Shown here piece after piece: positions 22,791-34,606 of a stretch of 64,000 nt of DNA. Position numbers and translations under genes: made by a program. This DNA comes from Megaleporinus macrocephalus. Lineage: Eukaryota; Chordata; Actinopteri; Characiformes; Anostomidae. The DNA lies in the NCBI GenBank assembly GCA_021613375.1, contig CM038702.1, positions 22,114,349-22,178,348 on the forward strand, in the 5' to 3' direction. Within the stretch, counting starts at the first letter, position 1. Each line of letters begins with the position of its first letter. The notes beneath the pieces are model-generated. The model saw nothing but the letters and a program-made list of their open reading frames with translations. It was not told the origin of the DNA and searched no databases.

Positions 22791-23972
22791 TTTCAATTCA
22801 GTGAATCTTTATTTAGAATCTGTTGATGAAGGAACCTTTGTCTGTAATAATGCACAACCTAGAGAGACTGAAACAAAAGTTAAATGCAGCAACCAAAGCT
22901 TAACAATAAAACTGACCAATGGGCAATAACAGCCAATATGATATCTGCCACCTGAAACCCATACAAACACAAGCATGAGAGAAGCTTACCTGTTCTCAGA
23001 CAGAAATATGCAAGGCCTTCCAGGAGAAGCTAAAATGCCATGCATGGCTTTATTTTACATTTGAAATTTTAAGAACTACACATTGTTAGAGAAGAGCCAG
23101 AACAGAAAGCGGGCAAACTTTATACTTCATTGCTTTTGTGGAAGCACAAGTCTCTGTATATATCATTACTGGGGATGTAATGAGAGCTTGAGCTCTGAGT
23201 GCCCTTTGAAAGAGACACAATACAGGACAGCCAATCAGAACAGAAGTTATTTATCTTATATCTGTCTTAAAGTCACAGTAACAAAAGCAGCTTAATCCTA
23301 AGGGATACATTTAGGTTAGACAATGGTCCAAATGAGCATTATTGACTATCTTCACTTATTATAAAGAGTGTCTGAACAAGAATAATACTTTTGTGGTACT
23401 TTGTGTGCGTAGTATTTAAGACGTTATGGTGGACAGCACTACTGGTGGAATGTCTCAAACACCAACCTTTCTTATTGGCCATATTGCTCCTAGCATGAAG
23501 AGTGAAATCACAGTGCTTTCAGGCAGAGTTAGTTATGTGAAAAGGTTGATTTGGTTTGGTTTTGGGGAAGTTCTCTCTCTCTCTCAAAAAAGGGCCATAT
23601 ATTGCATGGATGGGTGGAAGATACAATGGCCTGAAAGAAATAAATCCAATAATGTCAGTGTTGGAAAATAGGTTACACCTCCAAAGTGGCAACCCTTTGA
23701 AGCACCTTGGTTTGTCTTGGGTCATAGGTCTGGGACTTTATATCCCAGCATTCAGAGCTGGCCAAGGCTGATATCTTAGTGGATATTAAAGGTGAATAGA
23801 GGAGGTTACAAGCACTCTCTACATCATTTCACTGCTGTAAGCCTTGTTGACCAAAATGAGAAAACTGAAAGCAGAAACATGTATGCTAAAAGGTGCCCAT
23901 TCAAATAGGTAGAATGCCGACGATAAGAGTGGACACGCACCAAAAAGCATATTTCTTCTGTCTGTCCTCATT
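22791..23972. other. Unique non-coding sequence, one repeat-like block
   Basis: No exon recognised. Around 23217-23290, AGCCAATCAGAACAGAAGTT resembles AGCCAATCAGAACTGAGGTC at 57596-57615, suggesting two copies of an unnamed dispersed repeat. A short (CT)n lies at 23571-23584. Confidence 0.45.
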
Positions 23973-24181
23973 TCCTAATCTTCTTAGGAACATCAAAGTA
24001 ACACAGTACAAAGACCGCCTGAAGTCTATGCCTAAAGTGTCTGGAACATGTGGTTTATTGTGAATATACAAATTAAAGAACAAAGGTGTTTATTTTTTGG
24101 CCAGCATCCATTCTTCTCCACTGCAAAACACTAAGTACAAAAAAGCAAACAATCTATGAACCTTACATAAAACTTTCCAAA
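23973..24181 (+). repeat. Diverged ~210 bp duplication, copy 1
   Basis: Shares ordered blocks with 26660-26872: CTAATCTTCTTAGGAACATC against CTAATCTTCTTATGAATATC, TTTATTTTTTGGCCAGCATC against TTTTACTTTTTGGCCTGCAT, CACTAAGTACAAA against CACTAAGCACAAA, and CTATGAACCTTACATAAAAC against CTATAAACCTTACCTAAAAC. It is either an old local duplication or two insertions of an unknown element. No coding content was seen. Confidence 0.75.
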
Positions 24182-25541
24182 CCTCCTCCACTTTAAAGTC
24201 AAGCTGAAATCAAAACATCATTTTTTTACATTTGTTTATGTCCTCAGTCATTATACTAATACCATTGCCTTAAGAAAAATTACAACCAATATACCGCCCA
24301 CTACTGCCTTCCCTCAAAACACTGGTGTGACAGGTTTTGTCATCCCACACCACTAACCAGTTTCTTGCTTTAGTGAAGTTCCATATCCTCCTGAGACCCA
24401 GAAAAATGAAAGTTTGGGAATTTCAGTAATTTCAACATAAAATAAGCCTACGTGTCACAGTGTTGTTGTTTTTTTTTTAATAAAAAACCTTTTCAAATTA
24501 TTTTTTTTATGGAATGTTCTTTATAGTGGACATCAGGACATTGTTGATGACATATTTCTGCATCAGACCAAAAATCCTTCTACAACATCAGCACCAACTC
24601 AATCCTAGAAAATAATGTAAATGAAAACTGAGTAAACAAACATTGTTTACCTTTTTTGATACCAGTTCCACTTTTGGCAGTATAAGAAATATTTCAAATA
24701 CACTGTATATGAACATAAACAGGAACAAATAATAACCCATACCAAAGGTTACAGTTAGTTAGATTAAAATAAAAAAATCTAGGTTTAACAGTTTTAAGGC
24801 CTAACAGTTTTTAGGGACACTAGCTAGACCTTTGTTAATCTTTCCAAACCTTGAGCCAAAGTTTCACACTTTCCACACGTGGTACCCTACTTCTCTTACA
24901 GGCCAGTTCATTTTAATGTTCTATTTTTAAAAGTACAATTATTTAACACTTTCTAACAAATTAGGAATAAGTTAAATTACTAATCAATTAAAAATAAATT
25001 AGTAATGAATTCACATGTTTGCATGTTTACAGAGCTAACATGTTGCAAAGTTTTTTCTGCCTCAGTCAAATTCCTGTCACCTGTGACACTACAACATTAA
25101 TTTTATATAAAACCAAATTTAGTAAGTTCCAATGTCTCCACTACGAAGGACATCAAAAAATGTATGCTGTTAGGTAGTTAAACTTTTGTGCATACTAATA
25201 AAATGTGCTTTCATAACCAGCTACAACAGTTTTATACCTAAAATATATCAATTATAGGCCTTTAAAAAGGCCATAAAATGTTGTTACTGAGAGGCAGCCA
25301 TTTTTTAAAAAGGCAGAACTTCTGTTGTGAATGACACATCCCAACTCATGGTACATCACTGGAGGGCCAGGATATCCTCTACATGGCACAACAGGTTTTA
25401 GCAAGGTACCTTATTTAGTTTTTGAAATATCTTTTGGAGACTCATGTCCCCTCCAGAGGACAAAAATGAATTACCATGTCTTACGAGGATATACTGGCCA
25501 ATGTGCATTTCACTCAGGAGCATGCATGTGCATGAGAAACT
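24182..25541. other. AT-rich sequence, possibly a decayed transposon
   Basis: Contains TATCCTCCTGAGACCCAG near 24389, TAGTGGACATCAGGACATTG near 24525 and TGGAGACTCATGTCCCCTCC near 25436. I associate these phrases with an abundant teleost repeat, but I cannot delimit ends or name a family. No exon was found. Confidence 0.3.
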
Positions 25542-25636
25542 GATTTGTGCTATCAGTATTCTCTATTGATTTGTGTTATCAGTATTCTCTATTGATTTGT
25601 GTTATCAGTATTCTCTATTGATTTGTGCTATCAGTA
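25542..25636 (+). repeat. 26-bp minisatellite, 3.65 copies
   Basis: Units begin at 25542, 25568, 25594 and 25620. Each starts GATTTGTG(C/T)TATCAGTA and ends TTCTCTATT, and the fourth breaks off after CAGTA. The units are almost identical, the only difference being C or T at position 9, so the expansion is recent. Confidence 0.95.
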
Positions 25637-26659
25637 AATACCAGTAGGCTTAATTATGTTTAAGTGTCAGCATCTGTCCAACCATATAGCCAGTAACATG
25701 TTTTGCCTCCCCTTATCACCACCCACACCTATCATTGACAGATGCTCAGCTGGCTCAGTGTCTCTCTCGCTCTGATGCTGCATCTCCTTCAGAAAAACAT
25801 CACGGTACAGAAGGATAATGTGTCATTTCCAATTCGTGTTGATTCATATTCTGGAATAGAAGCATCAAGTCTGCCCAAGCAATGTATTTATAACAGAGAA
25901 CACAGATTTTAAAATGTACCCTCTCCCCTCAAAAAAAAAGATATATATAAAATGCCTATTTTCTTCAAAGGACACAGAGCACTGGGAAATGCACAGAGAG
26001 GCGTTGCGTTTGTGTGCTCTTAATAGACATTATTAATGGAAAATAATTACTACCAGGGACGTGCAATTCCCACAGCACTGTGCTCTAGCTGTGATACGAC
26101 TGTGTAATTATGAACATGATGAGGGAGGAGCAAGAGCGTGGAGCAGCACTAACTCCTACTGTACTGCAAAAGTGGAGTGTGTGTGACTTACAGCTTGAAA
26201 TATTTGTCTGAGGCTGACAGCACTTGTCTATTCCCTTCAGCCTCAGGCATCATTTCATAAACCATAATGTCTTCTTAGATGATTGTCACTCCATTATTTT
26301 CATTTTTACATAATATAAAAACACAGTTTACATCATATGAAAACACCTTTTATGCTTTATGGACATTTCACAGAAATTACATAAAAGAAAATCTCGTTAC
26401 AGTCACATATATCAACATTTCTGTCTTTTTCCTATAAGATTGCTTCTTTAGAGATACAAGATAATATTTGGGGTTCAATTTCACAATGGGCTTTTTCAAA
26501 TCACAGATTTTAGCCTGTATTTACCTTTTTTTTTTACTTTCCCTCAACTTTATTCTTTCCATATACATATAAACCTCTACATATACTTATTAACTTTATA
26601 TATTGGCTTTTTGGTTATAATAATAATTACAATTACAATAATAGTTTTTGTATCAAAAT
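25637..26659. other. Unique non-coding sequence
   Basis: The 25990-26250 stretch is unique and contains ATTA-type homeodomain cores (TTATTAATGGAAAATAATTA), a possible regulatory element. The rest is AT-rich. Confidence 0.45.
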
Positions 26660-26872
26660 TTCTAATCTTCTTATGAATATCAAAGTAAAAGAGCACAAAG
26701 ATAGCCTTTCAGCCCAATGCTTTATTGACAAAAATTATCAATTAAAGAAATAAAGCTTTTACTTTTTGGCCTGCATTCACTCTTTTATCAACTACTGTAA
26801 ATCACTAAGCACAAAGAGTGATTACAAATATTAGCCCATCTATAAACCTTACCTAAAACTTATCAAAGGCCT
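26660..26872 (+). repeat. Diverged ~210 bp duplication, copy 2
   Basis: Partner of 23973-24181 in the same orientation, about 2.7 kb away. The intervening 2.5 kb shows no matching internal structure, so the pair is not part of a tandem array. Confidence 0.75.
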
Positions 26873-27324
26873 GTGCCTGCAGAATTATTGTGATTATTGC
26901 AAATTATTGTAAAGATATTGTGATGCAAATGCTGGTCTTAAATATCAGAATTGATCAGAATACACACACCTAGTTATAAGGTAAATTTACTTCCACTGCC
27001 TTTTGGAACATAGTAGTTCATTTTCAGTCTGTGGTCCTTTGAAAAGAATTTTAGATTCTACAATTGGTGCTCTGGGTCGCGCAACAGTGATGCAAAGCTG
27101 CTTTGTCTGGTGAAAATGCTTCTGATTTGCATTCCTTTATAATTTAATACAATTTTGTTAAAAAGAATAATCTTTTTAAAACATTTTAGCTGGCTTGAAC
27201 TTGGGTCAAATCCAACGATTGTCTAAACACAAGCTTCAATTCAATGATAAAGGCTAAAAAAAAAGATTGAAAAATATTTTCTCTTTATTTGTAAAGATTC
27301 TAAAGCTTACTGTTGTTCATATAC
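26873..27324. other. Unique non-coding sequence
   Basis: No feature recognised. It directly precedes the telomere-like block. Confidence 0.5.
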
Positions 27325-27802
27325 AGGGTTAGATATAGGGTTAAGTAAGGGTTAGGGTTGGGTTAAATTAGGATGGGGCTGGGTTGGGGATGGGTTTAGG
27401 GTTAGGGTTAGGTTAGGGTTAGGGTTCGGGTTCGGTTAAGGTTCGGTTAGGGCTAAGGTTCGGTTAGGTTAGGATTGGGGTTAGGGTTCCTTTGGGGTTA
27501 CGATGGGGTTATGGTTGGGGTTAGGGTGCGGTTAGGTTTAGGTTAGGGTTGGGGTTAGGGTTTGGTTAGGGTTAGGGCTGGGGTTGGAGTTAAGGCTAGG
27601 TTAGGTTTAGGGTTCGGTCAGGGTTTGGTTAGGGTTAGGGCTACGGCAGGTTTAGGGTTCAGTTAGGTTAAGGTTAGGTTAGGGTTGGAGTTAGAGTTAG
27701 GTCAGGTTATTGTTCGGTAAGGTTAAGGTGAGGGTTAAGTTAGGGTTGTGGTTGGAGTTAGGGCTAAGATAGGTTTAGGGTTTGGTCAGGGTTAGGGCTA
27801 GT
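27325..27802 (+). repeat. Degenerate interstitial telomere-like (TTAGGG)n block
   Basis: About 480 bp dominated by GGGTTA, GGTTAG, GGGTTC and GGGTTTA variants of the vertebrate telomere repeat, all with the G-rich strand on plus. Perfect TTAGGG units occur only in short runs, so the block is old or was never canonical. GGGGCTGGGTTGGGGATGGG at 27375-27394 has four G-runs of three or more with two-base loops, a strong G-quadruplex motif, and further G-runs follow. It is not a chromosome end, because ordinary sequence continues on both sides. Confidence 0.88.
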
Positions 27803-28496
27803 TTATGTTCAAATGGAAAAAATACCCGATTTGCTCTCAGACCTTTAGACTCTACCAGTTCAGACCAACATTTCTGCTGGATCAGTGCTCCAGCATGACT
27901 GAACACAGTCACCCAACAACTAGGTTACGAGGGAGTCAAGAGTTTATTGGTCATCTCTTACACACCTTGGCTCCAGCTTCTACCTAAACATTGGGCATAT
28001 GTGTGTGTTTTGCGTGTAAGGGCAGGTTGGTCCTGTCAGAAAGTGTCAGGAATGAATTATCCGCAGAGGAGTGTGTGAGGGAGCACACACACTCACACCT
28101 CTCTCCACAGAGAACAGACTGTACCCTGACTGCTCCACACTCATCACCACTTTCTGGCAAAAGTGTTCCTTGTTTTTTTGGCTAACACTGCTAACGTATC
28201 TTGAGTGCAGACTATTGGTACAGAGAGGGCAGCAAACAATGATGACTAACTGCAGTTGGCAGATGCCACTTAGCATTATAGCCTGAGAGCACGAACAACT
28301 CACAGTGGCCATGATCTGAATCCCACAGATCGCCCCCTGCTGGCAATAGTTTTTGAAAGTCTTGGAATTCTTTATTCTTAAAGCCAAAACTTTCAACTTT
28401 ACAACCTTGAAGTTCACTTATAAAGATTGTGTGATTTTATATATCACAAGGCATTATTACTTTATATCATGTCCAACCTAAGAATTATACAGCAGT
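27803..28496. other. Unique non-coding sequence with a CTCF-like site
   Basis: Unique sequence with no exon identified. It holds a short CA-rich stretch near 28083-28100 and the CTCF-like motif described separately. Confidence 0.45.
28331..28344 (-). promoter_or_regulatory. CTCF-like motif
   Basis: On the minus strand this reads GCCAGCAGGGGGCG, fitting the vertebrate CTCF core (CCASYAGRKGGCRS) at nearly every position. CTCF binds such sites to organise loops and insulate domains. The motif alone does not prove occupancy, and the same core can be carried by repeats. Confidence 0.45.
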
Positions 28497-28700
28497 CATA
28501 CTGTTGTGTGCAAAAGTTTGGGCACACCTATATGTTTACAGCAAAAATAAGTTAACACATCATTAGTACATATTATATTTTATTTTTCAATTTTTTTTAG
28601 GTTTTAAACTTAGCCACTACATAGAAATTGTACAATAAAATGTGCTGAAATGTGTTCCCTATAGAACATATGCTAACTTTTGTAACTTGTTATGTTATTT
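28497..28700 (+). mobile_element. Tc1/mariner-like terminal fragment
   Basis: TACTGTTGTGTGCAAAAGTT followed by TGGGCACACC is typical of the inverted ends of teleost mariner-like non-autonomous elements. The AT-rich interior to about 28700 is consistent with one. No matching opposite end was found downstream, so it is probably truncated. Confidence 0.5.
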
Positions 28701-31700
28701 GACCAGGCTTGTGCTTCTAGCTTTCTCATGATATCCATGATGAATTCAAAATGGTTAGTCTACATACATGTTTTACAACAGCGTTGCCAACATTGATGAG
28801 ATGATTAGAGTGAGCCTTTCGGGTGGTTGGAAAGAAACCGAGTTGAATAAGAATATCAGTTGTCCATGCAGAGCTGTATATACAACAGTAGGACATATAG
28901 TCATAGTCATGGCTTATTTAGTGTGAGATTGACTGATAAAACTTTTTTGGTGTGAGAAGAATTCATTTCTTTGTATGCTAGCCTGAAATTGGAATGAGGT
29001 TAGATGACTTCTGGTGTTTGAGAAAATGCCAAAATTTCACGAGACAAGGATGAAACAGACAAGATTACAAGTTAAGTTGCTGTCCCATTAGCCGTGAGAC
29101 TGTCTTGCATCCTTTTATCTCTTTTAGCTCTCACCAATGAGTAAAGGCAGTAAGAGATTTATTCTGACCTCTCGCTTGATCACTGCCTCCTTTTTCTCTT
29201 CCTCACTTCCACTGACAATGTCTTCTTTGGTCTCTTCATAGGCTCTATTGTGAGCTTCTTCTTATAGCTAGCTAAAGACCCATAGTTGTTGAGCTGTTGA
29301 CGTGGAGCCATAAAGAATTATGCAGTTCTCACACAAGGTCCTGGGGTCCAACCTTACATAGCAGGTGTTCTGGGCCTGTAGTGTCAAACCTCATTCTCCT
29401 TTACCATCTAAATGATTGTACTGCAGCCATTTTAAGGTGAAATTGTTATATATTGTTGATTTAATGTAGCAGTGCATGCATTAAGTAAAGCATAACTAGC
29501 TGTCTTTGTGAGAGCAGGGAAATAATTGTATGCCTTTAAAGTGGTGTGACCTTTTTAACCTTTTTTCTTTTACCACCTCCACTCCGCAAAATCTTTTATG
29601 AGATTTTGGTTGTTTTCTTACTCAATATTATGTTTTCATTTCATTTCATTATTTATTCTTTTTAGTTGTTGGCCTTTACAATTAAAAGTTTACAGTTACA
29701 ATTTTAATGGATGCATTTGTTTATTATCCTGTTTTGTTTTAGTATTGATTTTTGTCTGTTTTTTTTTTCTTTTTATTATTTTATTATTAGTAGTATTTTA
29801 TAAATTGATTAACCCGGGTATCCCGAACCAAATCTGTATGGATTTTATACAGTAACCTGGAATTTAAAAAAAAGCAGAGAGATTACTTTTGCTTTTTTCC
29901 AGAAAGAACATGTAAAGTAATCCCATTACATCTTGACAGAAAGTAATAAGCAATTCGTAATGGAGTACTGTTTTCAACAACTGGGCCAATGCAGCTACCT
30001 GCAGATGACAAGGAGCCAAAGCTAAACCAAATCCGAATGTGTGCTGGTAGCTGAATTGAGAAACTCAGCATGAGTTACAACAAACCCAGATGCAGATCCT
30101 CGCTTTGTGCAAAATCTCACCATTCTTTTTCCCTAACACACCACTTACACACTCTCTCTAGCTAGTGGCATAAGAAGACAGAGCTGAAGGAGGTGTAGCC
30201 AGTGTTTTCTCAATAGGCTTCACTCTCAGAAAAGAACGATACTGAACTGTTACTTGAGTGTCACCCCTAGGGTTACATCATCAGTAGCTTTAGTTAAGGA
30301 GTGGAACTGTACCATATTTTACTGCAATTATGTTTTACTATGTAAACTATGTCTGCAAAGCTGCTAGCACCCCACTCTCATGGATTCTTCCTCCTTACAA
30401 GCCAGGTAAACATAGTATAAGTTATTAGCCTGCTAAGATAGCAATAGCATAATAGACTCCATTCAACATTTTCCAGCAGTTGCTTAACTTTCACTAATTT
30501 CTTTTCTGATTATAAAAGTTACAGCCAAAGGTAAAAAGCATGGCATCCCTGGTTTTGAAGGGAAATGGAGTGACTTAGGAACATATAGGCAATAAACATC
30601 CAAGCCTACAATTTTACATATTTTACATAAATCTTCATATTCTTAAATAGTATTTCTTAAAACTAGCAACAACATATTATTCAGTATAGTTTTTCTATGG
30701 TAAACTAAAATAAACTGAAGTTTACTGTATGGTATGTCAAAGACATCTATAGATCATGTTGCAGACATCTCACACTAAACTTAATGTGCCAACCAGCTGG
30801 CCCTACCGGTCCTATCTCAAAATACCAACTTGTACTTTAGGGTGTGAGTCAAATCAGTCCAACATGAGAGGATGAAGAAGTGGCACTGCTCCAGTGGCAT
30901 TTTCTACTATCTTGTCAATGATGTTGAAGGTTTTGCTCCAGGTTAGATCATTTAAGGACAGGTAGGCAAAGAGTGAACACAACAATGGTTGAAGCTACTG
31001 ACAATTTACCATTATCACCATCATCACCGCCCACTCTCGGTAAGAAAGCACATTCAGCAGCGAACACAAGAAGTGATATAAATTAAAGCAAGGCAATAAA
31101 ATTTGGTGTTGCTTTCCACCACTGGTAAAGCTCTTGGTGAGTAAAAGAACTGGCAATGCTGTTAACAAGGTGATGGCATAGGAACAATTGCAGGGCCTCT
31201 TCAACCATCTTTATCATTATGAAAGGCTCCATGTGCACAGGTGAAAAAAAACAGCCCGTTTAACAAACTCGAATTCATATTACCGAGCCAGACCTCCTCG
31301 TCTGAGGATTCACTTCTTCGCTTTAATATTTGTTTCATTTGCACTGAAAATCACGACCAACTTAATTTCAAATGAAATCAGTTAAACCAAGTGAACTTAA
31401 TGGAGTGGAGTAAATGTGTGCGCTCTGAGAAAAAGCTCTCACTCTGGCTAAGGCTGCACATCAGCCCCAGGAGACAGCAGTGAAGGGCTTATCGACGAGC
31501 TCTGTTCTTGCTCCCCACATCCAAAGCCTATGAGTAATCTCACAGCAGGCCATTATAGGGAAGAGAAAGGAGGGACAGAAGGGGAAAGAGGGAGAAAGTG
31601 TATGGTGCGAAAGGCCGCAGATCCGGCCCTCTCCCTGCCTCAGCTGAGTGTTAGTGCGCCGCTAACGCAGGACTCTAATCAGAACTAGCATCACTCTGGT

Positions 31701-32278
31701 AATGATCTGCTCTTCATTATGCTCTGTCTGCGTCATAACCTCCACCCAGGGACCCAATTTAAAGCCCAAAGTGGAAAAGATATTAGGATTTCTGGCCCTA
31801 TTTTCATCTTTTTCCAGCCTGTGCTATGAGCTGTATGGGGTGCTTATTATTGAGTAATAAGGTGCCATATTAAATTGACCAGAAACAGCCAAGACCCCAG
31901 GAGGCTGGAGGCTGAGGGAGATCATTTGGAAGGGCATTTGTCTTTGGATAGGTAATAAAGAGGACGCAGCAACGCAAGCTAAGCACACAGAATATTTTAT
32001 ACTTCCGTTTAAAGGTAACAGTATTCAGTATTCAATAATAAGTATGACTAAGTATGTAATGTGCTGTGCAGACCTGAAATAAATAAAAGAGGGTTCAATA
32101 TCTAGAAAAAATAATAAACGATTTTCCTCTCATTGTCCAAAAAGAGCTGTAGATAATTCTAAAATGACTTTATAAGATCAAGAATTAGGTTTTTATAAAG
32201 CTTAATAACCTAAATGCCTTGGATTTTAAATATGGTGATCAAAGTCTTAGTACAGATAACTTGCTTGTTAGTGCAGTC
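28701..32278. other. Unique non-coding region with a candidate regulatory stretch
   Basis: AT-rich up to about 31250, with T-runs near 29750. From about 31260 to 31960 composition is balanced, with no simple repeats and several ATTA/TAAT cores, which would suit a conserved non-coding element. A minus-strand frame around 30995-31204 has no recognised family. Confidence 0.45.
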
Positions 32279-32300
32279 CAGTGCAAAAGTCAGAGGCCAG
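32279..32300 (+). mobile_element. Mariner-like terminal repeat (left end)
   Basis: CAGTGCAAAAGTCAGAGGCC resembles the reverse complement of 35159-35182 (GTGTGCAAAAGTCTAAGACC). The two could be ends of separate small elements, or the two ends of one degraded 2.9 kb element. A SINE at 34276-34606 would then be nested inside it. Confidence 0.4.
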
Positions 32301-34275
32301 TCTTCATGTCTTTCCATAGAGAAAGTTATTTGTGTTTCTGATAATATTTCTAAGAAAAGTAGGTATAATATACATAATATAGTCCAATTGTGACTTCTGC
32401 TTCATACACAAGTGTTTCTGTCCAGACCAGCTGTGAAAATATAAAAATAAATACAAACTGCAAGTCAAACAATAAAGCTGTTCTCACAATAGTGAACTTA
32501 CCACCCCAGATCCCACACCAATATCAGATTCAGTATCAGTGAATATGTTTAGGATTATTTAAATTGTGAGAAACAAAAATACAGCCAACTTCTAAGACTG
32601 AACAAAGATTGCAGGTGTGGAACAACCTATCTGCAGATTTCTTTCCAAAACTGAAAGCAAGTTTGAGCCCTGAAAAGAATGGAATCTGTAATGAATGTAA
32701 AGGATGGGCACACAGAACACTGGGGAAAATGATGTTTTGTTGTTTTTTTCTGTTTAAGATACTAATAAATATGCTTTATGCTGCTTTCCTTAACCAAGCA
32801 CAATTTGAAAAAAATGTGTAGGGGGATGCCATCCTCCCTAGTCAAAAATCAAAGGACCATCTAGGAGTGGTCCAGGTATTTGAATGAGCATGTGTGATTG
32901 ACACCCCCTCAGTCCTGCACTCTCAGTCATTATATCTTTATTGAAGGTATCTGAAAGTTAAAAGGTGCTGTATGTAACTGTCTAAGCATCGCCCCAATGC
33001 CACAAATTCAATCCCAGCTGACGCCACAGTCATGTCTCAGAGCATGGACGGTTGTCCTTCTCCACATCACAGTGATATACTACCTAATGCAGATGCCCGT
33101 AAGCTGCTTCACTCCATTCTCTCCCAGGCATGTTGAGATGTCTAATGAAGTAGTGTTTGTGGTACTTTGACAAGATATTGTGGTGCCTGGCATGTCCTGA
33201 AGGAAGCACGTGCTAGCCTTCACCCTCCTAAATTGGTAGCATCATATGATGGGGAGGAGGCTAACTAGCTGATGCAATTGAACATAACTACAATGATAAG
33301 TACATTCTTTTTTCCAGCCTATCCACTATTAATAGCGTACAACAAGCGATTCAAATATTTTGGTCGTGTAAATTCCTCCCAGCTTTTGTTAACATTCCTT
33401 TGTGGGAAGCCGTTTTAAGTCCACCTCCGTAAATGTCTCTCTCACCCACACACTTTTGTCTGGTGCCTAGCTGTGCCTGCCGTAGTGCCTCCAGCACAGT
33501 GCTGGCTAGCTCTACCGTGAGCCTTTGCCCTCCCTCCGTGCTGCCTGGAAACCCATTCACTTTGCAGGGCGCTTTCAGCTCCTCAGGCGGGATGAAAGCG
33601 CTCTATAAAAATGAAAGATTTATTCACATTTCGCAAGAGCGAGAGCCTCCTCAGATATTGCCGCTTTCCCCAGCGACCCCCTCAACTTGAAAGCTCTTCA
33701 GATCACCACCCAGCACTGGCCTCACCACATCAGACACAGATACTGGCAAAGTCATCAGAACGGTGCAGAAGACCCGTCCAATCTGGCCTTCACACGTTCT
33801 TGAAAGAGCCGCACAAGGGTCTCCATCTGACCAATGCTTTGCTGCCTGGTCACTGGCCATCATAATCCTGGGTGGTCATGATAAAATAGAACATTTTCTA
33901 AATATATCACAGCATTACCTTCATGATGTTTAAGCCAGCTTTAGTTCATGTACTGAACTTCAAGCAGGCTGCTACAAGCATGTTATATGAGCAATACATG
34001 GTACTTTTGGATTGGATTTATGAAGTTTAACTGTTAAAAATGACTCAAGCACACAATAAATGGCACACTGCACAGTACAAACATCACCAATTATTTTCAA
34101 GTTATTAGTCTTTCAACTCAAAGAGTCCAAAATATCTAAATATCAGAAAATTACACAGGAATTTCAAACATATCAGGGTAAGAACTGAATATTTAACTAT
34201 TTGTATATCATGTTTGGCTAGGCGTAGGTATGACTTTGTCATTAGGGGGCATATTTGCTGCTATAAATCAAAGCC
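32301..34275. other. Unique non-coding sequence
   Basis: No exon recognised. The 33360-33870 stretch is relatively GC-rich, with overlapping short frames on both strands that match nothing I know. Confidence 0.45.
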
Positions 34276-34606
34276 CATCCATCTACCTTCTTCCAGCTAG
34301 TCTGGGTCATGGGGAGGACTGGAGCCAATCCCAGCATCATTGGGCGAAGGCGGGGTACACCATGGACAAGTCAACAGTCCATCACATATCCAACACACAC
34401 TCACACTTATGGGCAATTTAGAGTGAGCGATCAACCTAACATGCATGTGTTTGGAGCACCTGGAGGAAACCCATTCAAGCACTGGGAGAACATACAAACT
34501 CCACACAGAACGACCTGGACCGGGAATTGAACCCGGATTGTCTTGCTGTGAGGCGACAATGCTAACCATAACACCATCGTGCTAACCACTACTACACCGT
34601 GCAACC
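34276..34606 (-). mobile_element. tRNA-derived SINE with duplicated head (copy 4)
   Basis: The B box is well kept (GGGTTCAATTCCCGG on the minus strand) and the body is complete apart from a shortened segment at 34447-34465. The 5' tip is unusual: the 20-mer at 34561-34580 (gctaaccataacaccatcgt) is repeated at 34581-34600 (gctaaccactactacaccgt, 15 of 20 identical). The A-box region is therefore present twice in tandem. No clear target-site duplication was found. Confidence 0.87.

Noticed and set aside
27325..27802. True chromosome end
   Set aside because: The repeats are degenerate and ordinary sequence continues on both sides.
30830..31210. Possible decayed exon on the minus strand (segments such as DLTWSKTFNIIDKIVE)
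   Set aside because: Short protein-like stretches occur in different frames, but I cannot match them to any family and see no splice structure. They may be chance.
34240..34253. Third CTCF-like motif (TCATTAGGGGGCAT)
   Set aside because: It matches only the central part of the core, and the flanking positions disagree.
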